From assembly GCA_036389795.1 (NCBI GenBank), contig DASVWD010000234.1:1-64000 (forward strand): a stretch of DNA of 64,000 nucleotides, written 5' to 3'. This DNA comes from Longimicrobium sp. (GTDB lineage Bacteria; Gemmatimonadota; Gemmatimonadetes; Longimicrobiales; Longimicrobiaceae). Numbering within the stretch: the first letter of the stretch is position 1; each line of letters begins with the position of its first letter. The position numbers and the translations under genes are program-made. The notes beneath the pieces were generated by a model. It was not told where the DNA came from, searched no databases, and saw only the letters and a list, made by a program, of their open reading frames with translations. Of this stretch, positions 25,566 to 35,027 are shown piece after piece.

Positions 25566-25612
25566 GCGGTCCCGGATCGGAGATGCTCTTCGCGATTCCG
25601 ATCGGGTAAACC

Positions 25613-25716
25613 CGTAGGGTCGAGGCATGCCTCGACCGGCGGATGCCGGCTCCTATGCGGCAGGCGGGCTCTTGCGCCGATGCCCCTGTGCTCGGACTCG
25701 CATGCTCGCCCCTACG
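25613..25716. repeat. MITE-like GTAGGGGCGAG element, copy 3
   Basis: 104 bp between CGTAGGGTCGAGGC and CTCGCCCCTACG. The interior includes GGCGGATGCCGGC and GCGCCGATGCCCC. Confidence 0.75.
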
Positions 25717-25821
25717 AACTACATCGGGTTGGCAAGGCGGGAGCGCGATCACCGGCCTGCATTCGCGCGGAGTGCCCGCGGAGCCCGCCTCACCGCGCCG
25801 CATCTGGCCCCCGCGCCGAAC

Positions 25822-25870
25822 CAGCCTGCGAAGGCAGGCTTCTCGCCGGTGTTGCCGCGGGTTCACCCGC
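25822..25870 (-). repeat. GCAACAAC two-hairpin element, copy 4 (inverted)
   Basis: AGCCTGC...GCAGGCT pairs as hairpin 2. Hairpin 1 on the minus strand is GGG-TGAA-CCC, with GCAACACC between them, one base from the usual core. Confidence 0.75.
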
Positions 25871-25942
25871 CCCGGCGCGAATGGTGGCCGAAGCGAGAAT
25901 TCTCGATCCGAAGCGACGATCACTCTCCCCTGGAGGAACCCC

Positions 25943-26512
25943 ATGAGCCGGATGAAGCTCGCGCTCGCGCTGGTGGCGCCCGCGCTGCTCCTGGCGCCGC
26001 TCCCGGCGCTCGCGCAGGAGAGGCCCGAGCAGGCCGCCGAGCGCTACTTCGAGGCGATGAAGGGCGGCGACTGGACCGGGGCCGCCGCCATGATGCACCC
26101 GAGCGCGCTGCAGGCGTTCAAGCAGCTCCTGCACGGCGTGGGCGCCATGCAGCGCGGCGACGTGATGCTCGACTCGCTCTTCGGCCTCAGGTCCGCCGAC
26201 CTGCCGGCGCTGTCGGACGCGCAGGTCTACGCCCGCGTCATCGAGCGCCTGATGTCGAGGGACCCCGAGACGCGGCAGATCATGAGCAAGGCGCGCTACC
26301 ACGGCCTGCGCCACGCCATGGTGGGCGACACCGCGCACGTGGACTACGAGATGGGCCTCACCGTGCAGGGCACCCCCATCACCGTCCCCGCCCGCATCAG
26401 CCTGATGCGCGACGGCGGGCAGTGGAAGGCGCTCCTCTCGCGCGACACGGAGCAGATGCTGAGGGACCTGGAGCGCGCGCTGGGGACGCCCGCCGCTCCG
26501 GCCCGGCCGTGA
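25943..26512 (+). CDS. Secreted NTF2-like protein of unknown function
   Basis: 189 residues with TGGAGGAA before ATG 25943. The signal peptide ends near ALAQERP (residue ~24). The mature start AAERYFEAMKGGDWTGAAAMM and the ending GQWKALLSRDTEQMLRDL have the layout of an NTF2/DUF-type cone domain that holds small ligands; this is a fold-level guess only. It overlaps the next gene by four bases (GTGA), so the two are coupled. Confidence 0.8.
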   Translation: MSRMKLALALVAPALLLAPLPALAQERPEQAAERYFEAMKGGDWTGAAAMMHPSALQAFKQLLHGVGAMQRGDVMLDSLFGLRSADLPALSDAQVYARVIERLMSRDPETRQIMSKARYHGLRHAMVGDTAHVDYEMGLTVQGTPITVPARISLMRDGGQWKALLSRDTEQMLRDLERALGTPAAPARP

Positions 26513-26787
26513 GCGGCGCCGCGTCGTCCGGCGTTCCGTCCGACGCGCTCGACCCCGGCTTCGCGCAGGGCGGCGAGCTGGCCGAGCTGTGCGTGCGCGC
26601 CGTCACCGTCGCCGCGCACGACCTGGGGCTCGACCCGCGCCTCTTCGTCGAGGAGCTGGCGCAGGGCGAGATCGGCCTGCTGGTCCACTACCTGGACCAG
26701 GCGGCCGGGCACGTGGACGACGTGGACCTGCGGCTCCGCATCGAGGGTCTCCTGCACCGCCTGACCGCGTGGACGGAGGGCGCGTGA
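26509..26787 (+). CDS. Small acidic helical protein
   Basis: 92 residues from a GTG that overlaps the preceding stop. Predicted helices are ELAELCVRAVTVAAHDLGLD and EELAQGEIGLLVHYLDQAAG. There is no signal peptide and no domain I recognise. The tight overlap and coding-like composition favour a real gene, but no database-recognisable motif is visible. A terminator at 26816-26852 follows. Confidence 0.6.
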   Translation: MSGAASSGVPSDALDPGFAQGGELAELCVRAVTVAAHDLGLDPRLFVEELAQGEIGLLVHYLDQAAGHVDDVDLRLRIEGLLHRLTAWTEGA

Positions 26788-26815
26788 GCTGAAACCCGCC
26801 TCCGGGGGAGTGCGT

Positions 26816-26852
26816 ACGGCGCGGCGAAACTCGCCGCGCCGTTCTTTTCTTT
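26816..26852 (+). terminator. Rho-independent terminator
   Basis: A 12-bp stem ACGGCGCGGCGA / TCGCCGCGCCGT followed by TCTTTTCTTT. It ends the 25943-26787 unit. Confidence 0.92.
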
Positions 26853-26873
26853 CACGATTCCGGAGGACCCCCC

Positions 26874-27992
26874 ATGCACCCGCGGACCCCCGTCCGTCTC
26901 GCCGCGCTCGCCTGCGCCGTGCTCGTCTCCGCCGCACCCCTGGCCGCGCAGGACGCGGGAGACGAGGACAACGTCCCCGCGTGCCCCGTCGACCACCACA
27001 GCCTCGAAATCCCCGCCCCCGGCCACGGGCTCAGCCTGGGCAACTCCGCGCGCCACACCGGAATCCGCGTCAACCTGGTCGACCGGTGCGTGGAGCGCGT
27101 GAGCGGGGTGAACCTCACGCTCTGGAAGCCGAAGGACAACCCGGACCTGGTGGTCAACGGAGTGGCGGTGGGCCTGCTGGCCCCGGTGGCGCGCGACATC
27201 AACGGCGTGGGCGTGGGCGGGCTGGCGGTAATCGCCGAGGAAGACCTGCACGGGATCGGCGCCGGGGGGCTGGCGGTGATCGTGGAGGAGCGGATCGTGG
27301 GCATCGCCGCGGGCGGCCTGGCGGTGATCGGCGACCGGGGGATCGACGGGATCGCGGCCGGCGGGCTGGCGACCATCGCGGAGGGCGACGTCAACGGCGT
27401 CGCCGCGGGCGGGCTGGCGGCCATCACCGAGGGGCGGCTGACGGGGATCGCCGCGGGCGGCCTCGCCAGCATCGTGGACGGGTCGGTGCGGGGGATCGGC
27501 ATCGGCGGGCTCGCCAGCATCGTGGACGGGCCGGTGACCGGCCTGAGCGTCGGGGGGCTGGGGGTGGTGGTGGACGGGGAGGTGACGGGCGTGAGCGTCG
27601 CGGGGCTGGGGGTGGTGGTGGACGGCCCGGTGCGCGGCGTCACCATCGGCGGGCTGGGGGCGGTCGCCGACGGCCCGATGGACGGGATCAACGTCGGCGG
27701 GCTGGGCGTGGTGGCCGACGGGCGGGTGCGCTGGCTGACGGTGGGCGGGCTGGGCGTGGTGGCGGAGGAGATCGCGGGCCTCGGCGTGGCCGGCGCCTAC
27801 ACGCGCACCGAGCGGCTGAGCGGCGTGGCCGTGGCCCCGTACAACGACGTGCGCGGCACGCAGCGGGGGCTCACGATCGGCATCTACAACTACACGCGCG
27901 ACCTGCGGGGCGTGCAGCTCGGCCTGCTCAACTACGTGCGCCACAACCCCCCCGGCCGCCGCCTGCTGCCGATCGTCAACTGGGGCGGCTGA
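26874..27992 (+). CDS. Surface protein with twelve 16-residue solenoid repeats (LA_2272-like)
   Basis: 372 residues with CGGAGGA before ATG 26874. The signal peptide ends around PLAAQDA. Residues ~111-302 are twelve consecutive 16-residue units with consensus G-[IV]-x-x-G-G-L-[AG]-x-[IV]-x-[DE]-x-x-[VI]-x, which should stack as a short beta-solenoid. The C-terminal part (RGLTIGIYNYTRDLRGVQLG, then LLPIVNWGG) matches the ending of LA_2272-type surface-repeat proteins of Leptospira and Bacteroidota. It is probably exposed at the outer membrane. The repeats are similar at DNA level (48 bp), so copy number could vary between strains. Confidence 0.85.
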   Translation: MHPRTPVRLAALACAVLVSAAPLAAQDAGDEDNVPACPVDHHSLEIPAPGHGLSLGNSARHTGIRVNLVDRCVERVSGVNLTLWKPKDNPDLVVNGVAVGLLAPVARDINGVGVGGLAVIAEEDLHGIGAGGLAVIVEERIVGIAAGGLAVIGDRGIDGIAAGGLATIAEGDVNGVAAGGLAAITEGRLTGIAAGGLASIVDGSVRGIGIGGLASIVDGPVTGLSVGGLGVVVDGEVTGVSVAGLGVVVDGPVRGVTIGGLGAVADGPMDGINVGGLGVVADGRVRWLTVGGLGVVAEEIAGLGVAGAYTRTERLSGVAVAPYNDVRGTQRGLTIGIYNYTRDLRGVQLGLLNYVRHNPPGRRLLPIVNWGG

Positions 27993-28424
27993 GCGGTAAA
28001 ACGAGAACATTTCCCACGAACGCCGTCATTCTGAGGGAGCGTCCGCGCGATATTCCCCCTCCACTCGAGAGGTGGGACGCGACCGAAGAATCTACTTCGC
28101 CTTCCTGGTGGCCAGATCATCGTGCACAAAAGCCGGCCACGCTCGGGGATGATACCACGTTCCGGAGCATCGTTCTGGTTCCAAACAGACAGCAACAGAT
28201 TGGAATCACACAGAGAACACAGAGAAACAGAGGAACAGAGAAAACCGAAGTCCTCTGTTTCTCTGTGTGAGGCCTTTCAGGACCTATTCCCGAACGATGC
28301 TCTGCAAGGTGGTATGAGTAGATTCCTCAGGCGCCGCCGGGCTTCGGTGCGGGAGGGATTTCGGTGCGGCGGCGCCTTCGGAATGACATTCGTTCGAATG
28401 TCGCAACGGGAGGGGGAACGCAAA
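27993..28424. other. Repeat-only intergenic region
   Basis: No gene is visible. It contains TCATTCTGAGG...GAAGAATCTACTTCG (28024-28106), a long CACACAGAG hairpin (28206-28270) and a second TCATTC-type copy with TTCGGAATGACATTCGTTC (28370-28400). Confidence 0.75.
28206..28270. repeat. Long hairpin, CACACAGAG family
   Basis: Arms TCACACAGAG and CTCTGTGTGA enclose AAACAGAGGA/TCCTCTGTTT, so nearly the whole 65 bp can fold. Confidence 0.8.
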
Positions 28425-28456
28425 GATGCGGACGAGGCGTTTGTCTCGTCCGCATC
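28425..28456 (-). terminator. Terminator of the winged-helix gene
   Basis: A 12-bp perfect stem GATGCGGACGAG / CTCGTCCGCATC with an 8-base loop, 21 bases after the stop at 28478; TTTGCG follows on the minus strand. Confidence 0.85.
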
Positions 28457-28477
28457 GGTGTTCTCGCGGCGGGTCGG

Positions 28478-28882
28478 TCAGTCGACGCGGGCGAGCTGTC
28501 GGGCGTAGCCGCGCAGGCCCTGGACCACGTCGTCGGCGTAAGCCAGCATGTCGCCGACCTTCACCTCGGCGTCGCGCGGCAGGGCCAGCTCCAGCGCCTC
28601 GACGGCGCGGATGATGGCCTCGGCGCGGGCGTGGCGCGGCGAGCCGCTCTCGGCCACGTGCGGGCTGGAGACGCGGCGGCGGCGCAGCTTCTCGAACTCG
28701 GTGCGCCCGGCGTCGCTCACCGACACCCACTCGCCCTTCTCCTCCACCAGCCCGCGCGACCGGAGCGCACGCACCACGCGCCCGTCCAGGTGTGCGGACG
28801 GCACGGGGCCGGTCTGGCGGTAAAGATACCGCAGCAGGTCGACCTGCTTGTCGTTGAGCTTTTCGGTGAGATTTGGTTGCAT
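28478..28882 (-). CDS. Winged-helix-like small protein
   Basis: 134 residues from ATG 28882; an upstream in-frame TTG at 28909 is an alternative. Neither has a good ribosome binding site, so it may be leaderless. Residues ~8-65 (NDKQVDLLRYLYRQTGPVPS, then RVVRALRSRGLVEEKGEWVS) follow a winged-helix pattern, with a recognition-helix-like RVVRALRSRG and a wing. The C-terminal half is helical. Likely a DNA-binding regulator; target unknown. Confidence 0.7.
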   Translation of the reverse strand: MQPNLTEKLNDKQVDLLRYLYRQTGPVPSAHLDGRVVRALRSRGLVEEKGEWVSVSDAGRTEFEKLRRRRVSSPHVAESGSPRHARAEAIIRAVEALELALPRDAEVKVGDMLAYADDVVQGLRGYARQLARVD

Positions 28883-29210
28883 GGGCGAAATACTATGCAC
28901 GATAGTCAAAAACGCAAGCTTTCTCTGCGTGCCGCGGTCCGTTCGCGCTGAAGGGACATTCTAAAGGCAACCGGCGTTGTCACAAACAGATGGACGGGAG
29001 TAGACGGCGGACGGCGAAATTCCGTTCTGCTTCTCCCCGAGCCGGCCGCGCGAATACACGTCGCTACAGCATCCGTTCCACGAAAAAGTCTGCCGAACAT
29101 GGAAAGATTCGTTTGCGCCCTTTTGCCAGCGGACTGCAATACACTGGCGATCGCTTCGTCGCTTCGATATGACCCCGCACCTCGTACTCCGTACCTCGTA
29201 CTCCCGTACT
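28883..29210. other. Intergenic region without recognised gene
   Basis: A 328-bp, comparatively AT-rich gap between the winged-helix gene and the end of the siroheme decarboxylase gene. It includes CGTACTCCGTACCTCGTACT-type micro-repeats (29175-29210). Short open frames here look non-coding. Confidence 0.6.
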
Positions 29211-30362
29211 TCACCCCCGCATCGCCTCGGGATCGAGCCCCACCGTCCGGCACCACTCCGCGTACGCGAAGGGGGAGATCTCGGACGGCTTGATCTCGCT
29301 GCGGCCGCCCCAGAAGACGTTGGTGTAGGAGACGGGGATGCCGGCCTCCTCCAGGTGCCGGTCGATGGCGGCCTTGTGCGCCAGGACCACGTCCTTGTCG
29401 GTGCCGTGCGCCACGCCCATGACGTTGACGCCGCCGAACTCGGGCCCGCCCTCGCGCCAGTAGGCGTGCGTCATGATGTAGTGGCGGCCCACCTCGCGCC
29501 CGGCGTCGATCTCGCGCCCCGGCGGCACGCGCCAGTGGAAGAGCGCGTTGTAGCGCGTCACCCGCTCGCCGGCGGCGTTGGGCTTGTAGTGCTCCAGGAA
29601 GGTGGAGAAGCGCCCGATCACCCCGCGGCGGTTCAGGTCGCGCGCCACCTCGTAGAACGTCTCCAGCGGCACCCCGGCCTCCGCGGCGCGCGCCGCCCAG
29701 GGGTGGTCGCGCACCTCGTCGACGGCGAGCTCGCGCTTGAGCGCCTCCAGGACGCGCCACTGCAGGGTGCTGAGCTCCACCACGTTGACGTCCAGCACCT
29801 TGCCGGGCTCGTCGGAGCGCTCTCCCGGCTCCAGCCCGCGCCGGCGCACGTGGCCCACGCCGAGCGTGAACAGCGCCCTGGCCGGGAGGAGCTTGTACGC
29901 GAGCGCGCCCGTCTGGCGCACCAGGAACTCGCAGTGCTTCTCCATCGAGTAGCCCTGCGGCACCTTGAGCGTGGTCCACAGCCGGTACTTCGACCCCGTG
30001 GTCTCGCGGTCGGTGGAGCGGATGACGACGTGGCCGGAGAAGGGGTCCTGGCGGAACATGTACTCGAAGGCCGCGTCCAGCCGCTCGGGGGGCACCTGCC
30101 AGGCCACCAGGGCGCCGGGGGCCAGGTTGGTGGCCATCAGCGTCTGGCGCACGCGGCGGATGGTGCCGGCGGCCAGCAGCGCGCGGATGCGCTCCAGCAC
30201 GGTGTCGAGCTCCACGCCGGAGAGCCGCGCGATCTCCTGGAACGGCTCCTCCTGGAACCCCTGGAGCCGGTCTTCCGAGACGGCCAGGATCGCCGCGTTG
30301 ACGGGGTCCGTGGTCTCGACGGGCACCGCCGCGAGGGCGCCCGCTGTGCTATCGTCCATCAT
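29211..30362 (-). CDS. Fused siroheme decarboxylase (AhbA-AhbB-like)
   Basis: 383 residues made of two tandem Lrp/AsnC-like halves. The first (about 18-150) starts with a winged-helix segment, FQEIARLSGVELDTVLERI, and ends in RLWTTLKVPQGYSMEKHCEF. The second (about 185-350) has LQWRVLEALKRELAVDEVRD and RYNALFHWRVPPGREIDAG. This layout matches siroheme decarboxylase AhbA/AhbB or NirD-L/NirG-H, which remove two acetate carboxyls from siroheme to give 12,18-didecarboxysiroheme in the alternative haem or haem d1 pathway. The family is often mislabelled as a transcriptional regulator. CbiX ferrochelatase is encoded 10 kb away, which supports a siroheme route. Confidence 0.85.
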   Translation of the reverse strand: MMDDSTAGALAAVPVETTDPVNAAILAVSEDRLQGFQEEPFQEIARLSGVELDTVLERIRALLAAGTIRRVRQTLMATNLAPGALVAWQVPPERLDAAFEYMFRQDPFSGHVVIRSTDRETTGSKYRLWTTLKVPQGYSMEKHCEFLVRQTGALAYKLLPARALFTLGVGHVRRRGLEPGERSDEPGKVLDVNVVELSTLQWRVLEALKRELAVDEVRDHPWAARAAEAGVPLETFYEVARDLNRRGVIGRFSTFLEHYKPNAAGERVTRYNALFHWRVPPGREIDAGREVGRHYIMTHAYWREGGPEFGGVNVMGVAHGTDKDVVLAHKAAIDRHLEEAGIPVSYTNVFWGGRSEIKPSEISPFAYAEWCRTVGLDPEAMRG

Positions 30363-30392
30363 CCTGCTCGCCTTTCGATTGGATCACACCGG

Positions 30393-30458
30393 GGCTTTCG
30401 CGCCAGGGGCGGCGAAAGCCGCGGCTACAACTGCAGGAAGCCTCCTGCGGAGGCTGCG
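30393..30458 (+). repeat. GCAACAAC two-hairpin element, copy 5 (variant)
   Basis: Hairpin 1 is longer (GGCTTTCGC...GCGAAAGCC), the core is GCGGCTACAAC, and hairpin 2 is AGCCTCC / GGAGGCT. It is upstream of the siroheme decarboxylase gene. Confidence 0.7.
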
Positions 30459-30505
30459 GGGCGGCCATCCTCCCGTCGATCAGACATTTGCGCGGGGGCG
30501 GCCGC

Positions 30506-30531
30506 GGTCGAGGCCCGCCTCGCCCCTACGG
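30506..30531. repeat. Partial GGGGCGAG palindrome
   Basis: GTCGAGGC...GCCTCGCCCCTACG, one end of the MITE-like element without a matching left end nearby. GCACTTTCGCACTCAC micro-repeats follow (30545-30597). Confidence 0.6.
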
Positions 30532-30597
30532 TACGCCGCTCTTCACTTTCGCACTTTCGCACTTTCGCACTCACGCACTCACGCACTCACGCACTCC

Positions 30598-31422
30598 TCA
30601 GTCGTCCCCCTCGCCGTCCTTGCGGAGCGTGAGCTTGTAGACCTCCGGCGGGGCGTTGGGCTTCACGCGCACCGACTTGGCGGGGATGCCGACGTTGACG
30701 TGGTAGGGGCGCACGTCCTTGGTGGCGAGCGCCATGGCGCCCACCATGGCGTTCTCGCCCACCCTGGTGCCCGCCAGCACGGTGGCGTGGTAGGTGATGC
30801 GCACGCCGTCGCCGATGATGGTGGGCAGGTCCGAGACGTCCTGCTGGTCGACGATGGAGTGCGTGTGCGAGTAGATGTTGGCGTAGTCGGAGATCGACAC
30901 CTTGTTGCCCAGCACGATGCCGCCGCGGTCGTCCAGCAGCACGTTGCGGTGCACCACCACGTCGTCGCCCGCCTCCAGGTTGTAGCCGAAGGAGAACTCC
31001 ACGAAGTGGAAGCACTTGAAGTTCTTCCCCACGCGCTTGAGGATGAACGGCGCCAGCACGCGCCGGAAGCGCACGCCCAGGTGCACGTTGCCGCCCAGCG
31101 GGCTCTTGTCGAACATCTGCCACATCCACAGCAGCGGCTTGCGCTCCGTGAACTTCTCTACGTCGACCTCGGCGTAGTATTCGGGCTCGAGCGTGATGTT
31201 GCGCGCGTCCATCTGCGCCAGCGCGGCCTGCGCGGCGAGCGGCAGGTGGCGTGGGTCGGCGTCGGCGAGCTGCGGGTAGTAGATGCCGGTGAGCGTGCGG
31301 CGGCACAGCTCCCAGCGGTCGTCGCCGCGCTCGAGCGCCTCGCGCAGCTCGCCCAGCCAGCGGTCGTAGACGTCGGTGGCCGCGGCCGCGGGCTCGACCT
31401 GGCGGAGCGGATAGATCGGCAT
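30598..31422 (-). CDS. Hexapeptide-repeat acyltransferase
   Basis: 274 residues. The N-terminal ~110 residues are helical and unfamiliar. Residues ~120-250 form a left-handed beta-helix of the LbH type, with turns such as EAGDDVVVHRNVLLDDRGGI, VLGNKVSISDYANIYSHTHS and IIGDGVRITYHATVLAGTRVG, and the probable catalytic His in IYSHTHS. This is the pattern of maltose/galactoside O-acetyltransferases and related serine acetyltransferase-like enzymes. The acceptor is unknown, possibly a cell-surface sugar. The end GIPAKSVRVK is typical of the family. Confidence 0.88.
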   Translation of the reverse strand: MPIYPLRQVEPAAAATDVYDRWLGELREALERGDDRWELCRRTLTGIYYPQLADADPRHLPLAAQAALAQMDARNITLEPEYYAEVDVEKFTERKPLLWMWQMFDKSPLGGNVHLGVRFRRVLAPFILKRVGKNFKCFHFVEFSFGYNLEAGDDVVVHRNVLLDDRGGIVLGNKVSISDYANIYSHTHSIVDQQDVSDLPTIIGDGVRITYHATVLAGTRVGENAMVGAMALATKDVRPYHVNVGIPAKSVRVKPNAPPEVYKLTLRKDGEGDD

Positions 31423-31837
31423 GGGTGGGGGCTTTCCGGGGTCCTCTGGCCTGTACCTTCCCTTCCGGCCGAAAGGTAGAGCGCTGGCGCGGGCGAGGCA
31501 AATGAACGTGTGGCGCCGCGTCGGCCGGCAGCCCCCGCCTTGGCGCCTGGCGCGCCTGTCCCTCCCCGAACTTCAGGGGAGGGACTTCGGCGCTTCGCGC
31601 GACTGGCCGGCACCGGCTCCGTTCCAACACACCAGGGACCAGGCACTCGGGACTTCGCACCTCGCACTTCGCACCTCGCACTCGGCGATTGCCTTGCGCG
31701 CCGGCCTGGAGCAGATTGGAGGGACGAAACCCCGCGGCGGGGAAGGGCGTACACAGACGGGTTACCCGGATCCGAACGTGCGGCGGGCACGAAAATCGCG
31801 CCGCGCCGGCCCCTCACGAGCAGCGAAGGCCCACACG
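31423..31837. other. Repeat-bearing divergent gap
   Basis: A 415-bp gap between the acyltransferase gene and a small plus-strand gene. It has a GTCCCTCCCC...GGGGAGGGAC hairpin with TTCGGCGCTTCGCGCGAC (about 31558-31605; a related copy in the other orientation is near 62158-62212) and GCACTTCGCACCTCG micro-repeats (31648-31682). No gene is visible. Confidence 0.65.
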
Positions 31838-32224
31838 ATGCACGACGTGCTCCGCGCCCGGCTGATGCGCCACATCGAGGCGCTCCCCGAAGCACAGGTC
31901 TACCAGGTGCTCGACTACATCGAGTTCCTGACTTCCAAGTACGCCCGCGAGAACCTGCGGCAGCCCGGCGCGTTCCAGCGCTTCACCGAGGTGCTGGAGG
32001 ACAAGATGCGCGGCCAGGGGCTGGCGTTCGGCACCATCAAGGGCGCGCTGGGCGTGATGGGCACGGCGGGGCGCGTGGTCTCGGGGATCACCGAGGCGGG
32101 GCGCTCGGTGATCCGCGAGGTGGAGAGCGTCATCGCGCCGGCCGACGACCCGCGGCCCGCGCAGCTCCCCCCGCCCACGCGCCAGCCCGACGGCGACCCG
32201 CAGGCCGGGCCCGCGCCGAACTGA
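31838..32224 (+). CDS. Small protein of unknown function
   Basis: 128 residues. The start, LRARLMRHIEALPEAQVYQV then LDYIEFLTSKYARENL, resembles the N-terminal helical segment common in DUF2281-like proteins. A Gly-rich middle (GLAFGTIKGALGVMGTAGRV) and a Pro-rich tail follow. It is 34 bp upstream of a DUF1232 gene and probably cotranscribed with it. Ribosome binding site AGCGAAGG. Function unknown. Confidence 0.75.
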   Translation: MHDVLRARLMRHIEALPEAQVYQVLDYIEFLTSKYARENLRQPGAFQRFTEVLEDKMRGQGLAFGTIKGALGVMGTAGRVVSGITEAGRSVIREVESVIAPADDPRPAQLPPPTRQPDGDPQAGPAPN

Positions 32225-32258
32225 CGCGGCGGAACTCACCAGCGAACGGACGGGAGGC

Positions 32259-32747
32259 ATGGCTGAGCGGAGGCGGAGGTCCATCCCCGTGCGGGGACCG
32301 GGGTACGACGACGACGAGGGCGACGACGACCTGGTGGGCCCGCGCATGCAGGCGCCCCGGCTGCGCCGCCGGCGGGGTCCCGCCGGCGAGCGCGAGAGCC
32401 TGCGCACGCTGGTGCGCGACATCCCCAACTTCGTGAAGCTGCTTGGGCGGCTGGCGAAGGACCCGCGCGTCTCCGCCGCCGACAAGGCGATCGTGCTGGC
32501 GGCCATCGCCTACCTGTTCATCCCGGCCGACGTGATCCCCGACTGGATCCCCGCCCTGGGCGAGGTCGAGGACGTGTTCCTGCTGGCGCTGGCGCTCAGC
32601 CGCCTGCTGAACAACGCCGGGATCGACGTGCTGATGGACCACTGGGACGGCGACGTGGCCAGCCTGGAGACCGCCCTGGCGGCGCTCGACCGGGCCAGCT
32701 CCTTCCTCCCCGAGCCCGTGCGCGGCCTGCTGGGACGGCGGCGCTAG
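32259..32747 (+). CDS. DUF1232 (YkvA-like) membrane-associated protein
   Basis: 162 residues. A basic and acidic N-terminus leads to a DUF1232 domain (about 55-110), whose signature is DKAIVLAAIAYLFIPADVIP followed by DWIPALGEVEDVFLLALAL. The family is small, membrane-associated and of unknown function. It follows the 128-residue gene with a 34-bp gap and ends in a rho-independent terminator at 32776-32811. Confidence 0.9.
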   Translation: MAERRRRSIPVRGPGYDDDEGDDDLVGPRMQAPRLRRRRGPAGERESLRTLVRDIPNFVKLLGRLAKDPRVSAADKAIVLAAIAYLFIPADVIPDWIPALGEVEDVFLLALALSRLLNNAGIDVLMDHWDGDVASLETALAALDRASSFLPEPVRGLLGRRR

Positions 32748-32775
32748 TCACGGCCTCGCCCGGCCGGGACGAACG

Positions 32776-32811
32776 AAAGCCGGCTCCCTCGCAGGGGAGC
32801 CGGCTCTTCTT
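32776..32811 (+). terminator. Rho-independent terminator
   Basis: A stem AGCCGGCTCCC (32778-32788) / GGGAGCCGGCT (32795-32805) followed by CTTCTTC. Confidence 0.88.
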
Positions 32812-32875
32812 CGGGGCGGACCAGGCGCGATTCCAGGAGTGGTACCAGACCGTACCTCGCACTTCGCTCTCGCAG

Positions 32876-34487
<1,612 letters not shown>

Positions 34488-34519
34488 GACACGCCCGCGC
34501 GGGCAGCCTGTGACGGAGG

Positions 34520-34553
34520 AGGCCGGACCTCGGGAGCATGCGAGGTCCGGCCT
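34520..34553 (+). terminator. Terminator after guaB
   Basis: A 13-bp perfect stem AGGCCGGACCTCG / CGAGGTCCGGCCT with an 8-base loop, followed by TCGCTCGTGG. Confidence 0.85.
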
Positions 34554-34580
34554 TCGCTCGTGGGGTAGTCGCCGTTCGAT

Positions 34581-34652
34581 CTCACGCGGAACAGCAGAGT
34601 CAGCAGAGAACGGCGAGGCGCTCTGCCGACTCTGCTGGCTCTGCGCGCGAGG
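34581..34652. repeat. Long hairpin, CTCACGCGGA family
   Basis: Inner arms AGCAGAGTCAGCAGAG and CTCTGCCGACTCTGCTGGCT pair; the outer ends are CTCACGCGG and GCGCGCGAG. Confidence 0.7.
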
Positions 34653-34709
34653 CATGCAGCTCATACCACTTTGCAGAGCATCGTTCGGGTACAGCTTTCT
34701 GATAGAGCA

Positions 34710-34798
34710 TCACACAGAGGACACAGAGGACACAGAGGACACAGAGAAACTTCAATCGCGTCTTCAGTTCCTCCGTGTTCTCTGTGTCCTCTGTGTGA
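34710..34798. repeat. Long hairpin with CACAGAGGA tandem units
   Basis: Four tandem ACACAGAGG units on the left pair with GTGTTCTCTGTGTCCTCTGTGTGA on the right, one of the longest inverted repeats in the window. Confidence 0.8.
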
Positions 34799-34905
34799 TT
34801 CCAATCTGTTCGGAACCAGAACAATGCTCGGCAATCTGGTATAACCCCGAAGTGCGAAGTGCTGAGTGCGAAGTGCTCAGGTGTTCGACGCTCCCGCCGA
34901 TGCGC

Positions 34906-34939
34906 AAAGGCCGGCGCTCACATTGAGCGCCGGCCTTTT
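34906..34939. terminator. Free-standing terminator-like hairpin
   Basis: A 15-bp stem AAAGGCCGGCGCTCA / TGAGCGCCGGCCTTT with loop CAT. T-rich on the plus strand and A-flanked, but 420 bp beyond guaB, so its client is unclear; the peroxiredoxin transcript on the minus strand may reach it. Confidence 0.6.
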
Positions 34940-35027
34940 CGCGATCTTTGACTTTCTATCGCCGTACCTCACCTTGCCGCCGCCCCGGTCTCTCCCGCGG
35001 GGCGCGAAGCGCGCGGGCGCAGCCCGT

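Larger units (their letters stand above)
25566..25942. other. Repeat-filled intergenic region
   Basis: A 377-bp gap holding a complete MITE-like element (25613-25716) and an inverted GCAACAAC element (25822-25870). The remainder, to the TGGAGGAA site before 25943, has no recognisable gene. Confidence 0.75.

Noticed and set aside
21845-25609. A 1254-residue protein fused across the M28 gene
   Set aside because: After about 23830 this frame is an Arg/Gly/Ala-rich shadow of the M28 peptidase, which has its own signal peptide and catalytic motifs in another frame.
29211-30362. Calling the fused AsnC-like protein a transcriptional regulator
   Set aside because: The tandem two-half layout and the pathway context fit siroheme decarboxylase better than a DNA-binding Lrp protein.
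30545-30597. GCACTTTC tandem tract as a CRISPR array
   Set aside because: The unit is only 8-9 bp with no spacers, and there are no cas genes.
34906-34939. Riboswitch or ncRNA after guaB
   Set aside because: It is a simple hairpin with a T-rich end and no conserved aptamer-like sequence; a terminator is the simpler reading.
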